From NCBI RefSeq assembly GCF_007066085.1, contig NZ_CP041405.1, forward strand, positions 1,984,001 through 2,048,000: a stretch of 64,000 bases of DNA. The letters run 5' to 3'. The translations under genes were made by a program, and so were the position numbers. The stretch comes from Paenibacillus thiaminolyticus. GTDB taxonomy: Bacteria > Bacillota > Bacilli > Paenibacillales > Paenibacillaceae. A model generated the notes under the pieces. That model searched no databases and was not told the DNA's origin. It saw only the letters and a program-made list of their open reading frames with translations. Positions 27,246 through 35,464 of this stretch are shown one piece after another. Each line of letters begins with the position of its first letter. The first letter of the stretch is position 1.

Positions 27246-27259
27246 TGTAAGCGTTATCA
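27246..27259. promoter_or_regulatory. cre site (CcpA operator)
   Basis: TGTAAGCGTTATCA matches the Bacillus cre consensus (TGWNANCGNTNWCA) at every position, 44 bases upstream of the propeller-protein gene. It predicts repression in preferred sugars. Confidence 0.75.
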
Positions 27260-27800
27260 ATAATGCGGTCGGCTTTGGCTTGGATAACTACTACTTTCCC
27301 GTTACATGCAACTTAGCCATGAGCGGCAAAGTGACTCACGCTCTCGTAAACTCTAAACTTTAAACTCTAAATTTGCCAGACTTCAAGCTGCTTTAACCTT
27401 GCCTTCGCCATGCTCCTTGTCTGCAATTGTCTTCCCTTTGTCTTCCCTTTGTCTTCACTTTCCCCTACCTTCACCCGCAAGCTTCGACCCCCAGCGACCG
27501 GATCACCTCCTTTTATCGATTCAGGCTCTTATGTAGTATACATGATGCAGCGAAAAATGGGCGATCAACGAACATAATTGGGAATTAGATTACAACTGGT
27601 TTATAACTTCTATATTACTTCGGTTGATGGCGATGTCAATTCGCAGACTATTTATAGACAGATTAAAGACAGAGCATAGGCAGAGCAACGGCAGAGCGAA
27701 GGCAGGTACCCGGTACACCCGGATAGGCTGAGGGCAGGTAGAAAGCATGCCCTATGCCATATGCCCTGTTCTCTGATGGGCGGCCATTTGGGCTCAGATG
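27260..27800. other. Gene-free region with simple-sequence stretches
   Basis: About 540 bases without a gene. Short imperfect direct repeats occur: variants of AACTCTAA near 27350-27372, TCTTCCCTTTG near 27428-27450, and GGCAGAGC-type words near 27672-27700. No RNA gene recognised. Confidence 0.5.
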
Positions 27801-27810
27801 CCCCGAAAAT

Positions 27811-27995
27811 GCTGCAAAACTACATCTTTTCATAGACATCGATAAACGGAAGAAGGGAATCCTGCCTAGATGCAGGAATTCTAACCGTTATCGCTTGGAT
27901 GGGAGGTAAAACGGGTAAAATCATGTAAATTTGCAGGAATTTCCTCGAACCTCCCCTTAGAAGAGGGAAAATACTGCACATTTGCAGTATTGGTG
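27811..27995. repeat. Cluster of CTGCA..TGCAG extragenic palindromes
   Basis: Four related copies about 50-60 bases apart: near 27812 (CTGCAAAACTACAT), CCTGC-ctaga-TGCAGG at 27861-27876, TGTAAATTTGCAGG at 27924-27936 (AAT-TTGCAGGAATTT context), and ACTGCA-cat-TTGCAGT at 27973-27988. They share the AATTT/ATTT flank and look like a Paenibacillus-type repetitive extragenic palindrome array at the downstream edge of the tail gene cluster. Confidence 0.65.
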
Positions 27996-28026
27996 ACCTA
28001 GTAGCTTCGTCTCCCCCAAGAAAAAC

Positions 28027-28053
28027 TCGCCGATGACAACTAGTCACCGGCGA
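28027..28053 (-). terminator. Terminator of the tail gene cluster
   Basis: TCGCCGATGAC (28027-28037) pairs with GTCACCGGCGA (28043-28053, one G-T); on the minus strand it is followed by GTTTTTC. It ends transcription six bases after the last cluster gene. Confidence 0.85.
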
Positions 28054-28058
28054 ATTCG

Positions 28059-28430
28059 TCATTGCACGGCCGAGATGTGCTCCGTCTCGCCCCAGATCAC
28101 GTCTCGTGCGCTTCCGCCGAAGCCATCGATAACATGGTCATCCGATGTGTCGGTATGCTCAAGCACAAGCACGCAAATATGCTTGTCCTGGCGGTTGCCG
28201 CCCAATCTGGCGATGACAGGCGCTTGAGCGTGCCGCAGCGCTTCATTGACAGGCTCGATCAACTCGGACGTAAAAAGCTCCAGCCTCGTCCCATACGTTC
28301 CTTGGGGAATGCTCGCCTCGTACTCGACACCGTCCACCTGGAAATTCAGTGTGTTATTCGTCCCCTTGATGACAATCGGTTGGGGATGCAGGGCCGCCGA
28401 GCCCCATACCTGCGTTCCTCTGCTGCTCAT
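28059..28430 (-). CDS. Hypothetical protein at the 3' end of the tail cluster
   Basis: 123 aa, soluble, no signal peptide or membrane segment. Beta-rich middle (TNNTLNFQVDGVEYEASIPQ) and a short acidic stretch near the C-terminus (LEHTDTSDDHVIDGF). I do not recognise a family. Its start overlaps the holin stop by four bases (ATGA), so it is co-translated with the holin; a lysis-associated or structural role would fit the position but is not shown. Confidence 0.7.
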   Translation of the reverse strand: MSSRGTQVWGSAALHPQPIVIKGTNNTLNFQVDGVEYEASIPQGTYGTRLELFTSELIEPVNEALRHAQAPVIARLGGNRQDKHICVLVLEHTDTSDDHVIDGFGGSARDVIWGETEHISAVQ

Positions 28431-29047
28431 TTGCTCATCCTTCCTTTCTGATCGTTATCCTGTGCATGTTGTCGCTGATCGTTATCCTGATCATGCTGTC
28501 TCTGATCGTTATCCTGTTCATTTTTCCCGTTATCTTGTTCAAGCTGCTCGTTATCCCACTCATGCTGCCTCAATATCCCGCTCATGTTGCTCATTATCCT
28601 TTTCTGTTGCTCGTTATGCTGTTCCTGTTGCCGCTGCTGCTGTTCCTTCGTTTTCAAAATCGCGATAATCTGCTTGATCTGCGGCGGCAAAGGCAGGCCA
28701 ATCCGTCCGTAGTTCTCCGCAATACTGATCACCTCATTGGAAATGTAAAACCATATCGCGCCGTACATGAGAAAATCGCTCTCAAGCGCCACATCGGCGC
28801 GATGAGCGAGCAGCACGACGACGAACATCAGGCCCTTTTTGGCAAGCCCGACAAAGCCCTTCTTGCTGCTTAACCCGGCATGCGGCATGCCTCTGGCCGC
28901 TTCCATGACGGAGGCAGCGTAGCCGCTGATGTAATCCATAAGCGCCAACAGCGCCAAAAACTCAAGCAAGCTGCTCCCTCCCCCATACATGTAGCTCATC
29001 AAGCCGCCGATGAATCCGATACTGCTGTTCACTATTTTTTCGTACAC
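28427..29047 (-). CDS. Phage holin (toxin-secretion/holin family)
   Basis: About 206 aa. Membrane segments: SIGFIGGLMSYMYGG, SLLEFLALLALMDYISGYAA, GLMFVVVLLAHRA and LMYGAIWFYISNEVISIAEN, with the family KKGFVGLAKKG loop. It makes membrane lesions for release of tail particles. The C-terminus after about 130 is highly hydrophilic, with Gln/Asn/Asp repeats of a nine-residue unit (RQHAQDNDQ type). A GTG at 29047 with AGGAGG six bases before it is the best start; the frame opens at 29119. Overlaps the next gene by four bases. Confidence 0.85.
   Translation of the reverse strand: MYEKIVNSSIGFIGGLMSYMYGGGSSLLEFLALLALMDYISGYAASVMEAARGMPHAGLSSKKGFVGLAKKGLMFVVVLLAHRADVALESDFLMYGAIWFYISNEVISIAENYGRIGLPLPPQIKQIIAILKTKEQQQRQQEQHNEQQKRIMSNMSGILRQHEWDNEQLEQDNGKNEQDNDQRQHDQDNDQRQHAQDNDQKGRMSK
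28448..28528. repeat. 27-bp tandem repeat inside the holin gene
   Basis: Three units of 27 bp at 28448-28474, 28475-28501 and 28502-28528, each starting CTGATCGTTATCCTG, with decayed copies further on. It encodes the Gln/Asp-rich nine-residue repeat of the holin tail; copy number may vary between strains. Confidence 0.85.
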
Positions 29048-29133
29048 CCGATCCCTCCTCATCATCGACAGCAATCTCTCCGGAAAAAGAAAGGAGCCAT
29101 CCGGTGAAGGACGGCTCACAATATGGGTTCCTG

Positions 29134-30978
29134 CTACAAAATATAATAATATGCCCCGCCTGCGCTGCCGACGGTAATGACACCATGCAAATCTCCCGCA
29201 TCCCGCTGGCGGATCAGGGCTGCCGCAGCGCAGTCCTCCTCCCCAATGACTCTTGGCGCGAGATAGCCGTGAAGATCCGGAACGCTGACCTGAAGGGCGG
29301 CCTCCACCTCATCAAAAGCGTGAACAACGAGGAAGGCTTTCAGCTCCGATGGCAGCTTAATCATGACGGTACTGTCCAGCGTATGTTCATGCTTCACATA
29401 GAGATACGTCTCGATGGAAGAAGCATGCTTCACGTCCAGAGCGGCCGGAACATCCGGGCGAGATGCCGCAAGCGAGGCATGATGATCCTCGTAGTGAGGA
29501 ACCTCGATCTGGCCTGCTATCTCCCGCTCACCGAGCGCCCGAATCGTCAGCGCCGTATGCATATCCGGCTTGGATACGGTTGCCCGGGAGCCGACCTCCG
29601 AATCCCTCTCTTCCCGAACGCTCAGGCTGGCCACTGTATCGTCGTAATGCTTATGGTAGCGCGACACTTCCACATACGCAGGCAGAGCAGGGACAGAAGC
29701 CGTAATGGATGATTCCGGCCCCTCGGATTCCTTCTTCATAACCGTAAGGGAGCAAGCCAGGCTTATGTTCGGATCGACCGTGATGCAAGCGGGCTTGTCC
29801 GGCGTGCTGGCCGCCATGATCACCCTGCGCTCGCTTGCCATGTTCTTGCGAATCGTGCAGCCGGCCTCCAGCTCCGGGTACTCCCGAATCGCTACCGTCA
29901 GCGCTGCCGGGTGAGCCGGCCTGGACACGAGCAGGAAGCCATCCCGCCATTCGAACATCGGATCGGCAGGCTGATGCACATAGAGAGTCGCTGTCCGCTC
30001 ATCCGCGCCGCGGTCGCTATGGACCGTAAGGCTGGCTCTCCGGTCGGAGCCTCCAACTCCGTAGACGAATACGGAGGCGTCAATCGCGCTTCTGCCGATG
30101 CTGTACACTTGGTTCGGAATATAGCGGAGCTGGAGCACGGGCGGCTTGTGGGATTCTCTCGTATAAAAGGTGACCGCGTAATCGTCTTGCGTTTTCACAA
30201 TAAATCCGTAGTTGTCCAGTTCCCCCTGAAGCCAGCGCTCGACGATGCGAAGCACATCCACCTCAATGCAGCGCTCTGCCGGGTGAAGCGTGTATTCATC
30301 CGCGAGCAGTTCTACCGAATGGGGCTTGTTCGCGTGGGTAATCCCGAGCTCTCTCCAAATGCTGTGCGGCTGATGCAGCTCAATGCTCGTCCCGACCGGG
30401 AACGCGCCGGCATAATAGAGCTTCATCGTCGCCTTCTCCAAGCGGTACACATCGGGGAGCAATTCATTCAATGGACCGAAATGAATAAAGGCCTCGAACG
30501 ACTCATTGCTGCCCTTCCCCGTAACCATGCTCTTCATGTCGCCGTAATTCAGCGTTACGAGCTCCGGATCGCTGCGGGTCGTCGAATCGGCGGCCGGAGG
30601 CAGGCTAACGTCTTTGCGCGGCGTCTCCAGCAGCTCCACCCGTCCAACCATCCGGTTATGAGGCCTAATCTCGATCGATGCAGACAGGTAGCTGGAAGCC
30701 ATCGCTTCAATCGCGGCCGTCATATCCTCATTGCCACGGTACTTGATATCCAGGACGGCAGGCAGCTCCGCCCCTCGCGGCACTCTCGCGGAGATTGCGG
30801 CGTCTATGCCCTCCCTCACCCGGGTTGCCGATACGAGAGCGGCTTTCACCTCGCTCCTTCCGGAGCCATACAAATAAAAAGCCCCTCTCATGCGGTTAGA
30901 AGGGGATTTGACGTGCAATATTCCATTTAGACAATTCTCATCTTCGTGAATCGTAATTGTAATCACTTCCAATCTCAT
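29134..30978 (-). CDS. Tail cluster structural protein with DNRLRE-like domain
   Basis: 614 aa, beta-rich. About residues 140-300 resemble the DNRLRE fold of fibre-like surface proteins (FEAFIHFGPLNELLP ... LEKATMKLYYAGAFPVG ... VTFYTRESHKPPVLQLRY). The C-terminal half is built of repeated short strands of the form A-x-L-x-V with charged Asp/Glu-rich turns, and ends AGGAYYYIL. Probably a distal fibre or decoration protein. There is no good ribosome binding site for the ATG at 30978; a GTG at 30966 is an alternative. High GC, unlike the AT-rich cassette upstream. Confidence 0.7.
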   Translation of the reverse strand: MRLEVITITIHEDENCLNGILHVKSPSNRMRGAFYLYGSGRSEVKAALVSATRVREGIDAAISARVPRGAELPAVLDIKYRGNEDMTAAIEAMASSYLSASIEIRPHNRMVGRVELLETPRKDVSLPPAADSTTRSDPELVTLNYGDMKSMVTGKGSNESFEAFIHFGPLNELLPDVYRLEKATMKLYYAGAFPVGTSIELHQPHSIWRELGITHANKPHSVELLADEYTLHPAERCIEVDVLRIVERWLQGELDNYGFIVKTQDDYAVTFYTRESHKPPVLQLRYIPNQVYSIGRSAIDASVFVYGVGGSDRRASLTVHSDRGADERTATLYVHQPADPMFEWRDGFLLVSRPAHPAALTVAIREYPELEAGCTIRKNMASERRVIMAASTPDKPACITVDPNISLACSLTVMKKESEGPESSITASVPALPAYVEVSRYHKHYDDTVASLSVREERDSEVGSRATVSKPDMHTALTIRALGEREIAGQIEVPHYEDHHASLAASRPDVPAALDVKHASSIETYLYVKHEHTLDSTVMIKLPSELKAFLVVHAFDEVEAALQVSVPDLHGYLAPRVIGEEDCAAAALIRQRDAGDLHGVITVGSAGGAYYYIL

Positions 30979-30992
30979 TGTATTGAGACTGT

Positions 30993-32759
30993 CTATATCC
31001 GATTGGCATAGGCCCGAATCTCGAAGCGGCCATCCGGCGTCGGCTTGGCGTCAATCTCCGTGGCAATCCGGACATAACATTCAACCGTGTCTCCTTGATG
31101 CAATACTTCACTGTACAGCAGACTATCGACGGGAAGGAACGGGCTCGACTTCCGGGACAGCTCTATTGCGACGCCATCCGGCAGCGACTCATTGACCGTC
31201 TTCAACGTCAGGTTCGTAATCGAGTAGCCTAGCTGGTTTTTGACGACTACCTTCTGATCCAGACTGGTCTGCCCGGCAATCAGCATATCGAAATCCAAGT
31301 ATTTCAGAATCCCGCCGAACGTATCGGAATAATAATTCCCCGTCTCGTCCATGAACATCAAGCCGGAGTAGCTGCCGATGAACTTCGTCTCCCAAGACTC
31401 GGTCTCGCCCCAATAATCTTGATATTCGACGCGCAGCTTATTCTCCTGATTGAACACAATATCCCGCTCCGAGATCGTCAGGTTAATATCGACCGGAGAA
31501 GCGGCCAGACGCGTGAACTCCCCGTTGGCTGGGAAATAAGGCTTATCATTCAGCAGCACTCTGTACTGAACCTTGCCCTTATCGGGATCATCCAAGCGGC
31601 CGGTTAATTTGTTGCCCGTCAGCTTGAGCTCAATCGACGCCTTCGTATTCAGGAGCGATAGCGACAGGTCCTTGACCTTAACGTCGTCCAGCGCAGACCT
31701 CGCCACCAACCGCGAATGATCCAGCTTCACTTCCTCTTCACGATGAATGCTCTCGTCCAAATAATAGCCAATCCGAAGTTGACTGCCTTTATCTTGGAAG
31801 TGAGCTTCTTTGATGCGGGCGAGCGCTTTGAAGCTCATGCCCAGCTCACGCACCTTCGCCATATCGGCCGCATTCACCGATTTCCATCGTCCATTCCGGA
31901 ACACTTCCCACGTCACGCCGCCATCGAACGACAAAATAAACTGGCATCGGCCCTCATACGCCTGGACAGGAAGTTGATTCGCAATGATAGCGAGGAGACT
32001 GCCATGTAACTCAAAATCGCTCGGCTGCACGAGAAGCTGCTCGAATGGCAAAGCCTTCATGTCGATGCGCAGGGGGATGTCCATATAAGTCTCGGCGAAA
32101 GACTTCACCTTGTTGCCCTCCGGCACATATGTCACGATTTCGACTGTGGGAGAGAGTTGGACCAGCTCCTGCCACGCCTCCGGCGGGATGATGGAGAGAT
32201 CGGTCATGCCGTGTTGGGCGAATAATTGCGAAGTTACCGGAGGGCATATGACTTCCCATCCAGTGTCTCTGTATGTTCGATACTCGCCATTGTTTAGTTG
32301 GATTAGGCTTTTATTTGGAGTCATGCTTTCCGCATACCACTCGTTGAAAGCTACATAATTTCCTGCTGCAGTCACTTTATACTTACCTGCTGCCAAGCTC
32401 GGGCACAATAGATACCAATCATGAGAGGATGTAGTATTATAGATTCCAACGTCTTCATACTTCTCCCCAACCCACTTTTGCAGTTTTATTTGTTTAGGAG
32501 TACTGCCACCAGTGTCGGAATAGCTGCCGCCGACAGCCCACAAGTTACAGTGGCTACTTATTGAGAACTCTAAATATGAGTTGTGGGTCGTTGACATTAA
32601 AGCTGCATTATAAGTGCCTTGTTTAATTGTAATACCATCAAGCAATGCAGAGGCATCGGATGCCGTACTTGTATTTACTGATGAACCCCAAAAGGAAATA
32701 AGTTCAATTTTTACCTCATCCCCTAAATCCGGCATATCAGGTTTTGCATTACCTGCCAC
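30993..32759 (-). CDS. Mosaic tail fibre-like protein
   Basis: About 588 aa. The N-terminal ~165 residues (beta-sandwich-like: SISSHCNLWAVGGSYS, AAGKYKVTAAGNYVAFNEW) are encoded in AT-rich DNA like the upstream genes. From about 180 onward the gene is GC-rich and carries the shared module LFAQHGMTDLSIIPPEAW, then a long beta-strand C-terminus (DQKVVVKNQLGYSITNLTLK). The junction is near 32250. Start chosen at GTG 32759 with AAAGGAG eight bases upstream; the frame opens at 32789. Probably a receptor-binding or baseplate-attached fibre. Confidence 0.7.
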   Translation of the reverse strand: MAGNAKPDMPDLGDEVKIELISFWGSSVNTSTASDASALLDGITIKQGTYNAALMSTTHNSYLEFSISSHCNLWAVGGSYSDTGGSTPKQIKLQKWVGEKYEDVGIYNTTSSHDWYLLCPSLAAGKYKVTAAGNYVAFNEWYAESMTPNKSLIQLNNGEYRTYRDTGWEVICPPVTSQLFAQHGMTDLSIIPPEAWQELVQLSPTVEIVTYVPEGNKVKSFAETYMDIPLRIDMKALPFEQLLVQPSDFELHGSLLAIIANQLPVQAYEGRCQFILSFDGGVTWEVFRNGRWKSVNAADMAKVRELGMSFKALARIKEAHFQDKGSQLRIGYYLDESIHREEEVKLDHSRLVARSALDDVKVKDLSLSLLNTKASIELKLTGNKLTGRLDDPDKGKVQYRVLLNDKPYFPANGEFTRLAASPVDINLTISERDIVFNQENKLRVEYQDYWGETESWETKFIGSYSGLMFMDETGNYYSDTFGGILKYLDFDMLIAGQTSLDQKVVVKNQLGYSITNLTLKTVNESLPDGVAIELSRKSSPFLPVDSLLYSEVLHQGDTVECYVRIATEIDAKPTPDGRFEIRAYANRI

Positions 32760-32819
32760 AAAATCATCTCCTTTCAAATAAATAATCAAAACAAAAGAGA
32801 CAGCTCCATAGGGGCTGTC

Positions 32820-34094
32820 TCACTTTATATATACAATTCCTTTTGATAAATCCACGGTTACACCGTATAGATCGCCATCTTCAATCTTTTCTTTAAATAT
32901 TGGTTTTAGCTCCTCTTGAACCTCTGCCTCTTCTTCCATTGTCCATGTCACCAATTCAAAATCTCCATCCAACTCATCCAGTGGCGAATAAGTATGGTGG
33001 ATTTCAAGTTCAGCTTCATTCTTATCTGGATCGTCGGTGTAATATAGTACATCGAAACTGTCACCAACCTCATCGTAAAAGGTGAATGGTTCGGTTTCTA
33101 AGGTGATGGTCGAATCTTCTTGATCAGGGTTGTCGGTATATTCGATTATTTTTATTGTCTGATCATCAAATTCTTCAGCCAGAGTAAATGGTTCAGTTAA
33201 AATAGAGATAACCATTTCAGGTACATCATCTTCTCTGTAATAGAGGAGTTCAATCTCACCTGATATTTTAGCCCATGCTGCTTCGGGAATAGAAGATGGG
33301 AGGATACCATATTGTAAAAAGTCCATTTCCTCACATGTATCACCAATAATTCCCCACTCATTGCTGCGGCTATCGTAGTATTTGTATTTATCATCATGCA
33401 AAATCAATAGTTTTTGATAATAACTTCTATAAATGTGTATTCTTTTAACTGTATGAAATTTTTCAGCAGCATATGTGTGACCGCTTAAGCTAAACCTATA
33501 ATGTGTATAGGCTGCGTTATTATTAAAATTTACAGATAATGATGTTTTATTTACAAGCGTTGTCCATGTTCTCCCGTCATTCGATCCAGCAAAGGATGAA
33601 TAATTGGGGCCAGGACCAGTCCCGTAATATTTACTAATGCTGTAACTTGTAAGGACTATAGGTTTTTGAAAAATCATCGTAATTGATGTGTCAACATTAT
33701 TTGCCTTCCAATACCTTGATGAGTCATTGAATGCATTATACACCGGATATCCTGATGCAGTACTACTAGCACTTACAGTAACCTCTCCATTAGAAAATGA
33801 ATTCAAAATAGGAGTAACATCTACCTTCCCCTTTGAATAACTGTCCTCTATTTTTTTCACCATGGAACCGTCAATACGAAGTCTAAACACTCTTCCTTTC
33901 TCATATATGAGAGGATTTTTGACCACAAAACTTCTGTTAATAAGTTTATTATTTAAATCAATGTAAAAACTATTATTAAGACCATAAACGCTAAAGTCAT
34001 CTTTTGCTAATTCATCCCCAATCTCTACGTATTTCTCATTAATTAGAGAATGGTACATCTGATCATTTATTTTCAGTAAGAATTTATTTTCCAT
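32820..34094 (-). CDS. Tail fibre-like protein with F5/8C-like domain and internal repeats
   Basis: 424 aa, AT-rich gene. Residues about 95-225 resemble an F5/8 type C (discoidin) carbohydrate-binding domain (SASSTASGYPVYNAFNDSSRYW ... FAGSNDGRTWTTLV). Then comes the shared motif FLQYGILPSSIPEAAW (about 262). Residues 285-400 contain three to four repeats of about 33 residues built on EPFT-x(4)-EFDD, YTDNPDQ/YTDDPDK and similar words, very acidic. Likely surface binding. AAGGAAGG precedes the ATG by seven bases. Confidence 0.7.
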   Translation of the reverse strand: MENKFLLKINDQMYHSLINEKYVEIGDELAKDDFSVYGLNNSFYIDLNNKLINRSFVVKNPLIYEKGRVFRLRIDGSMVKKIEDSYSKGKVDVTPILNSFSNGEVTVSASSTASGYPVYNAFNDSSRYWKANNVDTSITMIFQKPIVLTSYSISKYYGTGPGPNYSSFAGSNDGRTWTTLVNKTSLSVNFNNNAAYTHYRFSLSGHTYAAEKFHTVKRIHIYRSYYQKLLILHDDKYKYYDSRSNEWGIIGDTCEEMDFLQYGILPSSIPEAAWAKISGEIELLYYREDDVPEMVISILTEPFTLAEEFDDQTIKIIEYTDNPDQEDSTITLETEPFTFYDEVGDSFDVLYYTDDPDKNEAELEIHHTYSPLDELDGDFELVTWTMEEEAEVQEELKPIFKEKIEDGDLYGVTVDLSKGIVYIK

Positions 34095-34133
34095 GTAGCA
34101 GCCTTCCTTATTTTTATAGATATTTTTATAACT

Positions 34134-35417
34134 TCAATCATGATTCCTGATTCCCTTCACTTCATATTTCTTCAAATCTATATTATGCTCAAATATCTTT
34201 CCTTCATTTAAGTCGCTTTCTTTATTGGATATTAGCTGCACCTTATCATAATTATTTTTTAAAGTTTCTTGGGCTATTTTGTCCATCCCATACGCCGTAA
34301 AGTATTTTTCACTTACTGTCGGAATATATGAAACCACATTAACACCTCTGTACATCTTTAATTCATTTACATCTGTATATCCTGTATTTCCATTGTTAGC
34401 AGACCAATTCAAACGATACATTTTATAAGATTTCGGATTGTCGATGTAGTAATCCTTATCTGTATTTATGGTAGTCCACGTTTGGTTTTTCTGTGTATCT
34501 AATACATGCCACTTATCTCCATCGTGACTGCCTTCAAAAGTCCAGTCTCTTGGAAGCTTATTCAAATGAGAACTTCCAGCCATACTCCTGACAGCATATT
34601 TCGCAATGGCTATTGGTTTATCAAACTCATACCCTAAAAAACCAACTCCACCACTACCAGTTTTAGATGCATAACCTTCTGTATCATCAACTTGATTAAA
34701 TGCTTTCCAAGCATCATAGCTTGTTGAATAAATATCCTTTGCAAATGCACGTCCAGATGGCGTAATATTTGATGTCATTTTGGGAATTGCAGTTATAGTA
34801 TTGAACTTATTATAAAATGCCACTCGATTTTCGGTACTTGTTTGAAATAGCATTCTACTATCCCAATGCCTTTGCCTACAATCAAAAGAAGAAAATCCCT
34901 TAGGCATAGGATAGACAAAAGAGGAAGCTCCGAAATTAGCTGTTACTGTACTTTCTGTTGCTCCTGATTGTGGAGCTGAAACAGCAGGAAAAACTTCCCC
35001 CATAGTTTTGATATTGGTATGAGATATACCCTGACTAACTCCATTTTTCCAAAATTCTAATGTCCCACTATCCAAGTTTAGAAGGATACTTATTACATCT
35101 CCAACAACAAAATTCTTCCCATACAGAACATTTTCCGGTAGTTTTTTTCCGTTTTCCCAATAATACCGCGCATTTTGAGTGGAACTATTAGTAGAAGTTA
35201 AAACAGCATCTCTGTTCACTATTCCTATGAGTAGCCAATTATAAACACTTACGGTTATTTCCCAGTACCACTTTCCGTGGCTTTTCCCGTGCGTTGCTCT
35301 TACAGTATTATTGTAATTAGGGACTTTTGCTGTTAGGTTCGCATTACTTAGAATCACACCACTACCTTTATTTACTACATCCCAAGTAACATCTATAATT
35401 GCCACTTTCCTCACCAC
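34134..35417 (-). CDS. Tail fibre-like protein with SPRY and F5/8C domains
   Basis: 427 aa, AT-rich. Residues about 20-170 are a clear SPRY domain (GKWYWEITVSVYNWLLIGI, GDVISILLNLDSGTLEFWKNG, PAVSAPQ...VTANFG). Residues about 205-350 form an F5/8 type C-like domain (AFAKDIYSTSYDAWKAFNQ ... DWTFEGSHDGDKWHVLD). The C-terminus has the shared module (YFTAYGMDKIAQETLKNNY ... EGKIFEHNIDLKKYEV). SPRY and discoidin-like folds bind proteins or glycans, fitting a receptor-binding role. The start may be GTG 35417 or GTG 35405. Confidence 0.75.
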   Translation of the reverse strand: MVRKVAIIDVTWDVVNKGSGVILSNANLTAKVPNYNNTVRATHGKSHGKWYWEITVSVYNWLLIGIVNRDAVLTSTNSSTQNARYYWENGKKLPENVLYGKNFVVGDVISILLNLDSGTLEFWKNGVSQGISHTNIKTMGEVFPAVSAPQSGATESTVTANFGASSFVYPMPKGFSSFDCRQRHWDSRMLFQTSTENRVAFYNKFNTITAIPKMTSNITPSGRAFAKDIYSTSYDAWKAFNQVDDTEGYASKTGSGGVGFLGYEFDKPIAIAKYAVRSMAGSSHLNKLPRDWTFEGSHDGDKWHVLDTQKNQTWTTINTDKDYYIDNPKSYKMYRLNWSANNGNTGYTDVNELKMYRGVNVVSYIPTVSEKYFTAYGMDKIAQETLKNNYDKVQLISNKESDLNEGKIFEHNIDLKKYEVKGIRNHD

Positions 35418-35464
35418 CCACCAAATATATTAATTCACTACAAAAAAACAGAACCAGTTCAGAT

